Below, one piece after another: positions 6,930 to 13,812 of a stretch of DNA of 14,631 nucleotides; the first letter of the stretch is position 1, and the number at the start of each line of letters is the position of its first letter. A program made the translations under genes and the position numbers. Below the pieces are notes generated by a model. It was not told the origin of the DNA, made no database searches, and saw nothing but the letters and a program-made list of their open reading frames with translations. This DNA is from JASJHI01 sp965371355 (GTDB lineage: Bacteria; Actinomycetota; Acidimicrobiia; Acidimicrobiales; Ilumatobacteraceae). The stretch covers positions 1-14,631 of the forward strand of contig CBDUYD010000070.1 of assembly GCA_965371355.1 (NCBI GenBank). Direction: 5' to 3'.

Positions 6930-8086
6930 TCGGCGTGGCGGACCGCGCCCGAATCGAGCAGCTGCCCGATGCGATCGGCGGAGATCCCGAGGTCGGCGAG
7001 TACCTCGCGGGTGTGCTGGCCGGCGTGCGCCGGAGGACTCTCGATCACCGGGATCGTCCGGCTGAACCGGGGAGCGGGCGCGGGCTGTCGGATGCCCTCG
7101 ACCTCGACGAACGTCTCACGTTCGACGTTGTGCGGATGTTCCGCCGCCTCGCTCATCGTGAGCACCGGGGCGAAACACACATCGGTGCCCTCCATCAGAT
7201 CGCACCATTCGGGGCGGCTCTTGGTGAGGAACAGTTCCGAGATCCGCCGCTTCAGTTCCGGCCACTCGGCGCGGTCCATCTGCTTGGAGAACTGACCGTC
7301 GCCCTCGAGACCCGTGAGCCGGAGCAGTTCGGCATAGAACTGCGGCTCGATCGAGCCGATCGAGATGTACTCACCGTCCGCACACTCGTAGACGTCGTAG
7401 AAGTGTGCTCCCGTGTCGAGCAGGTTCGAGCCTCTCGCGTTCTCGTCGAACGCGCCGATCGCGCTCATCGCCCAGAACATCGACATGAGCACGGCGGTTC
7501 CGTCGACCATCGCGGTGTCGACGACCTGCCCCTCACCGCTCTGCTTGGCCTCGAGGATCGCGGCGACCACGCCGAGGGCGAGGAACATGCCGCCGCCGCC
7601 GAAGTCACCGACCATGTTGAGCGGCGGAACAGGGGCCTCCCCCGCACGGCCGAAGTGCGCGAGCGCGCCGGCGAGCGAGATGTAGTTGATGTCGTGGCCG
7701 GCCGCATGGGAGTAGGGACCGGACTGGCCCCAGCCGGTCATCCTCCCGAACACGATCGCCGGATTGCGGGCCATGCACTCGTCTGGACCGATGCCGAGGC
7801 GCTCCATCACGCCCGGCCGGAAGCCCTCGATGATCGCGTCGGCCGACGCGACGAGATCGAGCAGCGTGGCCACGCCTTCGGGCTGCTTGAGGTCGATCGC
7901 GATGTTTCGCCGGCCGCGCAGTGACACGTCGTAGTGCGGCGTATCCGGCGCCGGCCCGCGCACCGCCGCCGCCCGGTCGACACGGATGACCTCGGCGCCG
8001 AGATCGGCGAGCAGCATCGCCGCGAAAGGTCCCGGCCCGATGCCGGCGATCTCGATGATGCGGATTCCCTTCAGTGGTCCAGCCAT
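6926..8086 (-). CDS. Alpha-methylacyl-CoA racemase (CaiB/BaiF family)
   Basis: Enzymes of this kind interconvert (2R)- and (2S)-2-methylacyl-CoA esters, so that methyl-branched fatty acids or sterol side chains can enter beta-oxidation. The 386-residue length fits. The fold signature is present (GPFAAMLLADLGAEVIRVDR, then GRRNIAIDLKQPEG and MTGWGQSGPY). The residues matching the M. tuberculosis MCR catalytic set can be placed: His131 in AGHDINYISLAGAL, Asp161 in VGDFGGGGM and Glu247 in IEPQFYAELL. These favour a racemase over a CoA-transferase of the same family. ATG at 8086 has a strong Shine-Dalgarno site (AAGGAG at 8093-8098, 6 nt spacing). It lies 52 bp after the hydrolase and overlaps the lipoprotein start by 4 bp (GTGA). 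Confidence 0.92.
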   Translation of the reverse strand: MAGPLKGIRIIEIAGIGPGPFAAMLLADLGAEVIRVDRAAAVRGPAPDTPHYDVSLRGRRNIAIDLKQPEGVATLLDLVASADAIIEGFRPGVMERLGIGPDECMARNPAIVFGRMTGWGQSGPYSHAAGHDINYISLAGALAHFGRAGEAPVPPLNMVGDFGGGGMFLALGVVAAILEAKQSGEGQVVDTAMVDGTAVLMSMFWAMSAIGAFDENARGSNLLDTGAHFYDVYECADGEYISIGSIEPQFYAELLRLTGLEGDGQFSKQMDRAEWPELKRRISELFLTKSRPEWCDLMEGTDVCFAPVLTMSEAAEHPHNVERETFVEVEGIRQPAPAPRFSRTIPVIESPPAHAGQHTREVLADLGISADRIGQLLDSGAVRHAE

Positions 8087-8138
8087 GGTGTTCTCCTTCG
8101 TCGTTGTGGTCGTCGTCTCCAACCGTCTGCCCGGCTGG

Positions 8139-9032
8139 TCATCCGGTCGGTCGATCGGTCGCCGTGCGGATGTGACCGCCGATCGCTTCTGCGAACATCG
8201 ACCACAGCGGTGCGGGCAGGTCGTGGCCCATGTCGGACACGAACAGCAGTCGGGCACCCGGCACGAGTTCGGCGGTGCGTTCGCCACCCTCGGGTGTGAT
8301 CAGGGTGTCGTCACGACCGTGGATGACCAGCGTCGGCACGTCGAGAGCGGCGAGCCCCTCGCTGCGGTCTCCGCTGGCGTACACCGCTGCGAGCTGGCGT
8401 GTCGCACCCTCGGGGTAGTAGCTGCGGTCGAACGAGTCTGCGCCGAGCGCACGGACGGCGACCGGGTCGAAGTACCTGCGCGACTGCCAGACCTCGGCGA
8501 CCATCTGCGACTCGATGTACTCGTCGCGGTCGGCGGGCTGCGGCGCGAGCAGCGCTTCGCGGGCCTCGGGGGTCGGCTTGCCGGTGCGCGGGTCGCCCGG
8601 ACTGCTCATGATCGAGGTGAGGCTGGCGACCCGGTCCGGGTGCTCGATGGCGATCGTCTGCACGATCATCCCGCCCATCGACGAACCGGCGATGTGAGAC
8701 CGCTCGATCCCCAGGTGATCGAGCAGCGCGACGGCGTCGGCGGCCATGTGGGAGAGGGTGTACGGAACCGGCGGGGATGGTTCTCCCGAGAGCTGTGTGC
8801 CGAGGATCAACCCGGGGCTGACCGTCCGGCCGTCGAGCTTGCCCGACAGCCCGCAGTCACGGTTGTCGAACGTGACGACGAACAGCCCCTGGGCCACCAG
8901 GACGTCGATCAACCCGCGCCACGAGATCATCTGGGCGGTGTACCCGTTGACCATCAACAGCGGCGGATCCGACGGGTCACCCGCTGTGGCGAACTCCAGC
9001 TCGATTCCGGTCGAGACCTCGGCGCGCGGCAT
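8139..9032 (-). CDS. Alpha/beta-fold hydrolase
   Basis: This is a 297-residue serine hydrolase of the alpha/beta fold. The nucleophile is Ser118 in the elbow GSSMGG, the likely acid is Asp242 in HGRDDTLI and the base is His270 in SDMGHDLP. The oxyanion region is MVNGYTAQM, and FDNRDCGLSG follows strand 4, a pattern shared with RdmC-like esterases and the actinobacterial hydrolases often annotated as lipases. The substrate is unknown. An ester or thioester linked to the racemase pathway is a guess from position only. ATG at 9032 matches the expected N-terminus; no clear ribosome binding site is visible. It lies 62 bp downstream of the PH/SHOCT gene, and that gap holds only a short GCCGG-ATA-CCGGC inverted repeat (9055-9067). 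Confidence 0.9.
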   Translation of the reverse strand: MPRAEVSTGIELEFATAGDPSDPPLLMVNGYTAQMISWRGLIDVLVAQGLFVVTFDNRDCGLSGKLDGRTVSPGLILGTQLSGEPSPPVPYTLSHMAADAVALLDHLGIERSHIAGSSMGGMIVQTIAIEHPDRVASLTSIMSSPGDPRTGKPTPEAREALLAPQPADRDEYIESQMVAEVWQSRRYFDPVAVRALGADSFDRSYYPEGATRQLAAVYASGDRSEGLAALDVPTLVIHGRDDTLITPEGGERTAELVPGARLLFVSDMGHDLPAPLWSMFAEAIGGHIRTATDRPTG

Positions 9033-9094
9033 CCGGCGAGTGTTGCAGAGCGACGCCGGATACCGGCAACTCGACGATCCGGCCGGCGCCCGGG

Positions 9095-9706
9095 TCAGGT
9101 TCCGAGCAAACGCCGCTTCTGGGTGTCGAACTCCTCCTGGGTGATCGTTCCGCGCTCGAGCATGCCCTCGAACTTCTCCAGCTGCCCTGCCACATCGGTG
9201 CCCGCTCCACCTCGTGCCGAGCGCGCCCCGCGGCGTTCCTCGTTCACGTCCATCTGCTGGTGGATCACGTTCTGGACCCGGTCGGGGTCGTAGACGTCTG
9301 TGAAACGCTGCTCGCCCCGCTCTCCGCCCGACTCGATGAGCAGGTCACCGGTGCCGACCATGCGCTCGAACATCCCCTGCCTGGAGAACACGGTATTGAC
9401 CCGCTCGAGGGGGATCTCGACCGCGTGCTTCCCGATCACTCCGGCGCGGAAGATGACCCGGTCGCTGGTAATGACGAAATTCGTCGTCTTCCACTTGAGG
9501 TAGCGGATGCCGAGCCAGACCGCGGCGACTAGCAGCACGACGATCGCGATCGGCTTCAACCAGTCGCTGTCCCACGCGAGTGACAGGATGGCAAGCACGA
9601 CACCAGTGATCAGCAGAGCAGACGGCCAGGCGAAGAACCACCAGTGGGGATGCAGGTCGACCGCGATCGTCTCGTCGTCGTTCAGCAGGTCTCTCGGGTA
9701 CGGCAT
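9095..9706 (-). CDS. Membrane protein with bacterial PH-like domain and C-terminal SHOCT domain
   Basis: The 203-residue product has two membrane helices (about 26-44 and 52-69). A bacterial PH-like (bPH_2/YdbT-type) beta domain follows at about 78-151: FVITSDRVIFRAGVIGKHAV, then IPLERVNTV, and GDLLIESGGERG. The end is a SHOCT motif at about 174-201 (QLEKFEGMLERGTITQEEF), a short helical module common at bacterial C-termini and thought to mediate oligomerisation. The PH and SHOCT parts face the cytoplasm by inference. Function is unknown. ATG at 9706 is 7 nt after a TATCGT -10 box, so the transcript is probably leaderless, and this gene may head the five-gene minus-strand run. It diverges from the helicase gene 39 bp away. 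Confidence 0.9.
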   Translation of the reverse strand: MPYPRDLLNDDETIAVDLHPHWWFFAWPSALLITGVVLAILSLAWDSDWLKPIAIVVLLVAAVWLGIRYLKWKTTNFVITSDRVIFRAGVIGKHAVEIPLERVNTVFSRQGMFERMVGTGDLLIESGGERGEQRFTDVYDPDRVQNVIHQQMDVNEERRGARSARGGAGTDVAGQLEKFEGMLERGTITQEEFDTQKRRLLGT

Positions 9707-9713
9707 CGCGCAC

Positions 9714-9719
9714 ACGATA
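9714..9719 (-). promoter_or_regulatory. -10 box TATCGT for leaderless PH/SHOCT gene
   Basis: On the minus strand this hexamer ends 7 nt before the ATG at 9706. It is the same hexamer and spacing as at dgt. No -35 is recognisable. Confidence 0.5.
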
Positions 9720-9733
9720 TCTGCGCCGGATCG

Positions 9734-9739
9734 TATGGT
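9734..9739 (+). promoter_or_regulatory. -10 box TATGGT for leaderless helicase gene
   Basis: The hexamer ends 6 nt before the GTG at 9746, and no Shine-Dalgarno site is present. It helps choose that GTG over other in-frame codons. It pairs with the divergent box at 9714-9719. Confidence 0.5.
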
Positions 9740-9745
9740 TGGCAC

Positions 9746-11665
9746 GTGGATGCCGATGCGCTGATCGCGGACCTCGACGCCGACCAGCGCGCCGCGGTCG
9801 TGGTTCCGTCGCTGCTCGTCGCGGTCATCGCCGGTGCCGGGTCGGGTAAGACCAGGGTGCTGACGCGCAGGATCGCCTACCGCATCGCGTCGGGCACCGC
9901 CGACGCGCAGCACACCCTCGCCCTGACCTTCACGCGCGAGGCGGCGGGCGAACTCCGGCGGCGCCTCCGGCGGCTCGGTCTTCGCGAACGTGTCGAGGCC
10001 GGGACCTTCCACTCGGTGATGCTCGGCATCCTCAAGCAGCGCAGAATCGACACCGATCGGCCACCGCTGACGATCCTCGCCGACCGGCGACGGCTGCTCG
10101 GCGACATGCTGGGAGCCTCCCGCGGCACCGACGGCGTGCTCGCCGAGATCGACTGGGCCGGGTCGCGAGGCGTCGCCGCAGACGACTACATCTCCGCGGC
10201 ACGGACCGCTCGGCGGCGGCCGTCTGGCGGGCTCGACGCCACCGCCTCGAAGCTCGCCGCCTACGAGGCCGAGAAGCGCCGTCGAGGGGTGATCGACTTC
10301 GACGACGTCCTCTCGCACACGCTTCGCGATCTCCGGCGCGACCCGGGCTTCGCGGACGCGACACGGTGGAGGTTCAGGCACCTGCTCGTCGACGAGGCCC
10401 AAGACCTCAACCCGCTCCAGCAGGGTCTGGTCGACGTCCTCCGCGCGGGTCGCGACGACCTGTTCCTCGTCGGCGATCCCGCCCAGGCGGTCTACGGCTT
10501 CAACGGTGCCGATCCGGCACTGCTCGTCGATGTCGAAGAGCGGTTCCCCGGCGTCGAGGTGGTCCGCCTCCCCGTGAACCACCGCTGCACACCTCAGATC
10601 GTGCGCGCCGGCGTGCACGTGCTCGACAGCTTCGGCGCTGCCGAATCGCTCGTGTCCAACCGCGGCGACGGCCCGGCGGTCGAACGGCTGGTCGGCGACG
10701 ACGAGGCCGACGAGGCGATCCGCATCGCTCGGCTGCTCGCGACCGGCGACCCGAACGTGGTCCGTGGCGGTCAGGCGGCGGTGCTCGCCCGGACGCACGC
10801 CCAGTTGCGGCCGCTGCGAGATGCGCTCATCGCTGCCGGGCTTGCGGTCCGCCGATCCGATCGGGGGACGACTTCTCCGATCCAGGTCGCCGTGCGGGCG
10901 GCCGCCTACAACCCTTCGGCGTCGCGACTGCGCGCCTGGGCGCACGACGCGCTCGAGGACCGGAACGACCTCGACGACGATGCCGAGGATCCCCGGGTGG
11001 CCGCTGCCGTGCTCGAGTTCCTGCGCGACAATCCGCGGGGCGACGGAGCGACGTTCCGGTCATGGGTCGCGACGACCAACCCGTTCGACGATCCTGATTC
11101 GAATGGTGTCGAGCTGCTCACGTTCCATGCTGCCAAGGGAAGGGAGTGGCACACCGTCGTCGTCTCGGGGGTCGAGTCGAGTCTCGTGCCACACCGCTCT
11201 GCGAGCACCGCCGAAGCCCGCGCCGAGGAGGCTCGCCTGCTCTACGTGGCGATCACCCGGGCGACCGATCGGCTCGTGCTCTCGCACGCGGCGCGCAGGG
11301 GCGGCTACGCCCGGACGCCGAGTCCGTTCCTCGATGACCTCGATCTCGCGGAGCCCTCGATCGTGCCGCCCCCGCCTCGGCGCGGACCCCGCCGGCGACC
11401 CGATCGGGTGCTCGCCGCACTCCGTCGATGGCGCGACGATGCGGCTCGGCGCAACGACGTGCTCCCGGTCCAACTGATGAGCGACCGCGACCTGGCGGCG
11501 ATCGCCTCCGAACGGCCGACCACGGCCGATCAGCTGCAGCGTTCGAGTTCGCTCGGACCGATCACTGCGCGTCGCCTCGCTCCGCAGTTGGCGGCGGTGA
11601 TCGATGCGGCGATCGACGAGTCCGATCCGGATCAGCCGGCGAGTTCGACGATGACCGGGGCGTGA
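9746..11665 (+). CDS. UvrD/PcrA-family DNA helicase with C-terminal HRDC domain (UvrD2-like)
   Basis: This is a superfamily 1A 3'-5' DNA helicase of 639 residues. All core motifs are visible: Q motif (LDADQRAAV), Walker A GAGSGKT (30-36), Ia TFTREAAGELRRRL, Ib GTFHSVML, Walker B LLVDEAQDLNPLQ (213-225), III LVGDPAQAVYGFNGADP, IV VNHRCTPQIV, V LLTFHAAKGREWHTV and VI EEARLLYVAITRATDRL. Residues about 555-623 resemble an HRDC nucleic-acid-binding domain (LRRWRDDAARRNDVLPVQLM and the ITARRLAPQL helix). Helicase core plus HRDC recalls mycobacterial UvrD2, but the tetracysteine linker of that protein is absent; a Pro/Arg linker (539-551) replaces it. GTG at 9746 follows a -10 box by 6 nt. The last 34 bp overlap xth on the other strand. 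Confidence 0.93.
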   Translation: MDADALIADLDADQRAAVVVPSLLVAVIAGAGSGKTRVLTRRIAYRIASGTADAQHTLALTFTREAAGELRRRLRRLGLRERVEAGTFHSVMLGILKQRRIDTDRPPLTILADRRRLLGDMLGASRGTDGVLAEIDWAGSRGVAADDYISAARTARRRPSGGLDATASKLAAYEAEKRRRGVIDFDDVLSHTLRDLRRDPGFADATRWRFRHLLVDEAQDLNPLQQGLVDVLRAGRDDLFLVGDPAQAVYGFNGADPALLVDVEERFPGVEVVRLPVNHRCTPQIVRAGVHVLDSFGAAESLVSNRGDGPAVERLVGDDEADEAIRIARLLATGDPNVVRGGQAAVLARTHAQLRPLRDALIAAGLAVRRSDRGTTSPIQVAVRAAAYNPSASRLRAWAHDALEDRNDLDDDAEDPRVAAAVLEFLRDNPRGDGATFRSWVATTNPFDDPDSNGVELLTFHAAKGREWHTVVVSGVESSLVPHRSASTAEARAEEARLLYVAITRATDRLVLSHAARRGGYARTPSPFLDDLDLAEPSIVPPPPRRGPRRRPDRVLAALRRWRDDAARRNDVLPVQLMSDRDLAAIASERPTTADQLQRSSSLGPITARRLAPQLAAVIDAAIDESDPDQPASSTMTGA

Positions 11666-12405
11666 TCGCTCGGCTGCTTGCCCTTTCGGGCGTTCCGATC
11701 GATCAGGCACCAGACACTGCGGGCGACGACCGGCGCCGAGCACATCAGCAGGTCGATGCGCATGCCCCGACCCTGGTGGAAGTCGCCGCCCCGGTAGTCC
11801 CACCACGAGAAGATCCGGTCGTCGTCGTGATGGTGGCGGAACACGTCGGTGAGCCCGCGTTCGACCAGCGCGGCCAGGCGCTCGCGCTCGGCTTCGCTGA
11901 CGTGGGTCGCCCCCACGTACTTCTGCGGATCGTGTAGGTCGCGATCGTCGGGGGCGATGTTGAAGTCACCGCCGATCACGATCGAGTCGTGGGATGCGGA
12001 CTCCGCGTCGAGATGCGCGGCGAGACGTTCCATCCAGTCGAGCTTGTACCGGTAGTGGTCGTCGTCGAGCGACCGGCCGTTGGGCACGTACGCACTGCTG
12101 ACGCGGACACCACCGCAGGTCGCGCTGATCAGCCGGGCGTCTGGGTCGGGAGCACCACCGTCCGCGAATCCCGCGACGACATCGCCGATCCCGACGCGAG
12201 AGAGGATCGCGACGCCGTTCCACTGCCCCGATCCGTGATGCGCGCTCTCGTAGCCGAGCGCTTCGAACGTGAGCGCCGGAAATGCGTCGTCGGCGAGCTT
12301 GGTCTCCTGGAGCAACAGTACGTCGGGTTCGACCTCGCCGATCCAGCCCTCGACGCGTTCGAGGCGAGCGCGCAGCGAGTTGATGTTCCAAGTGGCGATG
12401 CGCAC
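11632..12405 (-). CDS. xth: Exonuclease III / AP endonuclease
   Basis: This enzyme of the EEP (exonuclease-endonuclease-phosphatase) superfamily cuts DNA 5' of abasic sites and has 3'-5' exonuclease activity on duplex DNA in base-excision repair. The 257-residue length is typical. The active-site residues are present: Asn7 (TWNINSLRAR), Glu34 (LLQETKL), Tyr106, Asp147 and Asn149 (IGGDFNIAP), Asp218 (MRIDLLM), and Asp247-His248 (PSDHAPV). GTG at 12405 is chosen because the conserved IATWNINS follows directly and a GGAG at 12413-12416 lies 7 nt upstream. It starts 1 bp after the NYN-S1 stop (TGA-C-GTG), so translation is probably coupled. It converges with and overlaps the helicase gene by 34 bp. 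Confidence 0.95.
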   Translation of the reverse strand: MRIATWNINSLRARLERVEGWIGEVEPDVLLLQETKLADDAFPALTFEALGYESAHHGSGQWNGVAILSRVGIGDVVAGFADGGAPDPDARLISATCGGVRVSSAYVPNGRSLDDDHYRYKLDWMERLAAHLDAESASHDSIVIGGDFNIAPDDRDLHDPQKYVGATHVSEAERERLAALVERGLTDVFRHHHDDDRIFSWWDYRGGDFHQGRGMRIDLLMCSAPVVARSVWCLIDRNARKGKQPSDHAPVIVELAG

Positions 12406-12406
12406 G

Positions 12407-13786
12407 TCAGGACTCCGGTGTCTCCTCGGCCGTCGCCTTCGTCGTTGTCGTCTTCTTCGCCGCGGTCTTCTTGGCGGTGGTCTTCTTCGCCGTCGTCTTC
12501 TTCGCCGCGGTCTTCTTGGCGGTCGTCTTCTTCGCCGTTCTCTTGGCGGCGGGCTTCTTGGCGGCTGCCTTTTTCGCTGCGGTCGCCTCGGCCGGAGCCT
12601 CCGCCGCCTCGGTCTTCTGCGCGGTCGTCTTCTTCGCCGTCGTCTTCTTGGCAGCGGTCTTCTTCGCCGTCGTCTTCTTGGCGGCGGTCTTCTTGGCGGT
12701 CGCCTTCTTCGCCGTTCTCTTCGCCGTCGTCTTCTTGGCGGCCGCCTTCTTGGTCGTACTCTCTCCCTCTTCAGCCTCCGCTGCAGCCTCGGCGATCGCC
12801 CGCGAGGCCATGTCGGGCAGCGCACAGTCGATGCTGCGACGCGAGGCTGCGAAGCTGGTCACAACCGCCGTGACCGACTCGCCGAGCTTCATCTCGTGGC
12901 GCGCACTGCGGGGCGCCGGGTCGGACATCAGACGCAGCGGGACGTATCCCCGGACCCCTTCGTCACCGATCGCGATGTAGGCGCCATGCGACGAGTACGC
13001 GTCGACGGTGCCGTTGATGCTCGTACCGATCGGGTGGTGCTCGACGAACTCGAGGAACGGCAGCAGTTCGTTGACCGCCTCGCCCCGACGCGGCGCCCTC
13101 GCAGCAGGCGCGGGAGCACCGCCCTGCGGCTCGGCCTCTGGCAGATCCGATGTGGCGCCGGGCGGCGGTGCCGACGGAACGGGCATCGGCTGGTTCGCGG
13201 CTTTGCTCGACCGGGCTCCGGATCTCGACCGCGACTTCGACGGGGACCTCGACTGGGACTTCGACTGGGACTTCGACTGGCCCCGACCCCGTCGCGCGCC
13301 ACCGGTGGCCTGACGGCTGACCGGACCTCTGACCGGGACCCGGTCGACGAACACCCATCCGACGTGCGGGACCGGCTTGCCCCCGATCAGGCGACCCTCG
13401 TCGAACAGCCACTCGTAGTCGCCGTGGAATTCTTGGAACGAGTCGTTCGACAGCACGGTCGCGTCGGCCTTGTCCGCGATGCCGAGCACGAACGCGTCCC
13501 CTCTCCCGACGGCGCCGGCGGGCGGGGCGACCAGTTCGTTGTTCGAGATACCCGCCTCGAATTCGGGGACCTCCTGCTTGTCGATCCGGTGACCGAAGGT
13601 GGCGTCGACGACGACGGTGATCGCCGCATCGGGATGCTCCTCGATGAAGCTCATCACCGCTTCGCTGAGCTGCGTCAGGCTCGGCAGTGAACGTCCTTCG
13701 GTTGCGATGTTCGATCCGTCGACGACGACGTGGTCCGGACCGCGCCTGGCTGTCATCCGGCTCCGGTCGCAGATCGTGGCGCGCAC
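12407..13786 (-). CDS. NYN (Regnase/Zc3h12a-like) ribonuclease - S1 domain - histone-H1-like tail fusion
   Basis: This 459-residue protein has four parts. Residues about 17-150 are a NYN/PIN-like nuclease domain: VVVDGSNIATEG (Asp23, Asn26), VVVDATFG, RGDAFVLGIADKADATVLSND (Asp97, Asp115), then FQEF and the W-to-RLIG stretch, the order seen in the Zc3h12a/Regnase family. Residues 168-190 are a Ser-Lys/Arg/Gln alternating linker, followed by a Pro/Ala-rich spacer. Residues about 252-324 form an S1 RNA-binding domain (GTVDAYSSHGAYIAIGDEG, then GYVPLRL). Residues about 345-450 are KKTAAKKTTA repeats resembling histone H1 and actinobacterial HupB tails; residues 341-459 hold 36 lysines. I infer an RNA endonuclease bound to RNA or the nucleoid. 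GTG 13786 sits 8 nt after a -10 box; ATG 13756 is the alternative. xth follows 1 bp later. Confidence 0.88.
   Translation of the reverse strand: MRATICDRSRMTARRGPDHVVVDGSNIATEGRSLPSLTQLSEAVMSFIEEHPDAAITVVVDATFGHRIDKQEVPEFEAGISNNELVAPPAGAVGRGDAFVLGIADKADATVLSNDSFQEFHGDYEWLFDEGRLIGGKPVPHVGWVFVDRVPVRGPVSRQATGGARRGRGQSKSQSKSQSRSPSKSRSRSGARSSKAANQPMPVPSAPPPGATSDLPEAEPQGGAPAPAARAPRRGEAVNELLPFLEFVEHHPIGTSINGTVDAYSSHGAYIAIGDEGVRGYVPLRLMSDPAPRSARHEMKLGESVTAVVTSFAASRRSIDCALPDMASRAIAEAAAEAEEGESTTKKAAAKKTTAKRTAKKATAKKTAAKKTTAKKTAAKKTTAKKTTAQKTEAAEAPAEATAAKKAAAKKPAAKRTAKKTTAKKTAAKKTTAKKTTAKKTAAKKTTTTKATAEETPES
12437..12751 (-). repeat. Two-module lysine-rich repeat encoding the H1-like tail
   Basis: Residues 346-391 (12614-12751) and 405-450 (12437-12574) align with an offset of 59 residues (177 bp). 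Both begin KKAAAKK, then AKRTAKK, and continue in KKTAAKKTTA units. They are separated by an acidic/alanine spacer (EAAEAPAEA). Within each module the basic unit is about five residues (15 bp of CTTCTTGGCGGT-like DNA on the plus strand). Not a CRISPR: repeats are adjacent, in frame and coding. Confidence 0.85.
13220..13279 (-). repeat. Short period-12 coding repeat encoding an SR-like linker
   Basis: On the plus strand GACTGGGACTTC recurs about three times at the right end and degenerates leftward. It encodes the alternating stretch QSKSQSKSQSRSPSKSRSRS (residues 170-189) of the NYN-S1 protein. The recent-looking DNA identity suggests expansion by slippage. Confidence 0.75.
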
Positions 13787-13794
13787 ATGACGTC

Positions 13795-13800
13795 ATCGTA
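13795..13800 (-). promoter_or_regulatory. -10 box TACGAT for leaderless NYN-S1-H1 gene
   Basis: On the minus strand this hexamer ends 8 nt before the GTG at 13786. It shares the TA dinucleotide at 13799-13800 with the plus-strand -10 box of the divergent HAD gene. Confidence 0.5.
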
Positions 13801-13804
13801 GGCT
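13799..13804 (+). promoter_or_regulatory. -10 box TAGGCT for leaderless HAD gene
   Basis: The hexamer ends 8 nt before the ATG at 13813 and no Shine-Dalgarno site is present. It overlaps the opposing -10 box at 13795-13800 by two bases, so the two promoters cannot be melted independently. Confidence 0.5.
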
Positions 13805-13812
13805 CGCCGCGC

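Noticed and set aside
6667..7065. Plus-strand Val-rich frame
   Set aside because: Antisense of the Thr/Ser stalk of the lipoprotein; composition follows from ACN codons being read in reverse.
8087..8287. N-terminal extension of the racemase frame
   Set aside because: The extension lies over the intergenic gap and the end of the hydrolase. The strong AAGGAG site and the family N-terminus support ATG 8086.
12437..12751. CRISPR-like periodic repeats
   Set aside because: The repeats are contiguous, in frame and without unique spacers; they encode a protein tail.
12406..12825. Arg/Pro-rich minus-strand extension upstream of xth
   Set aside because: It is an out-of-frame reading of the lysine-repeat tail. 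Exonuclease III homology starts at 12405.
12471..12980. Plus-strand frame that looks like a very hydrophobic Phe/Val/Ala membrane protein
   Set aside because: It is the exact antisense of the lysine-repeat tail (AAG codons read as CTT/TTC on the other strand) and has no start signal or family.
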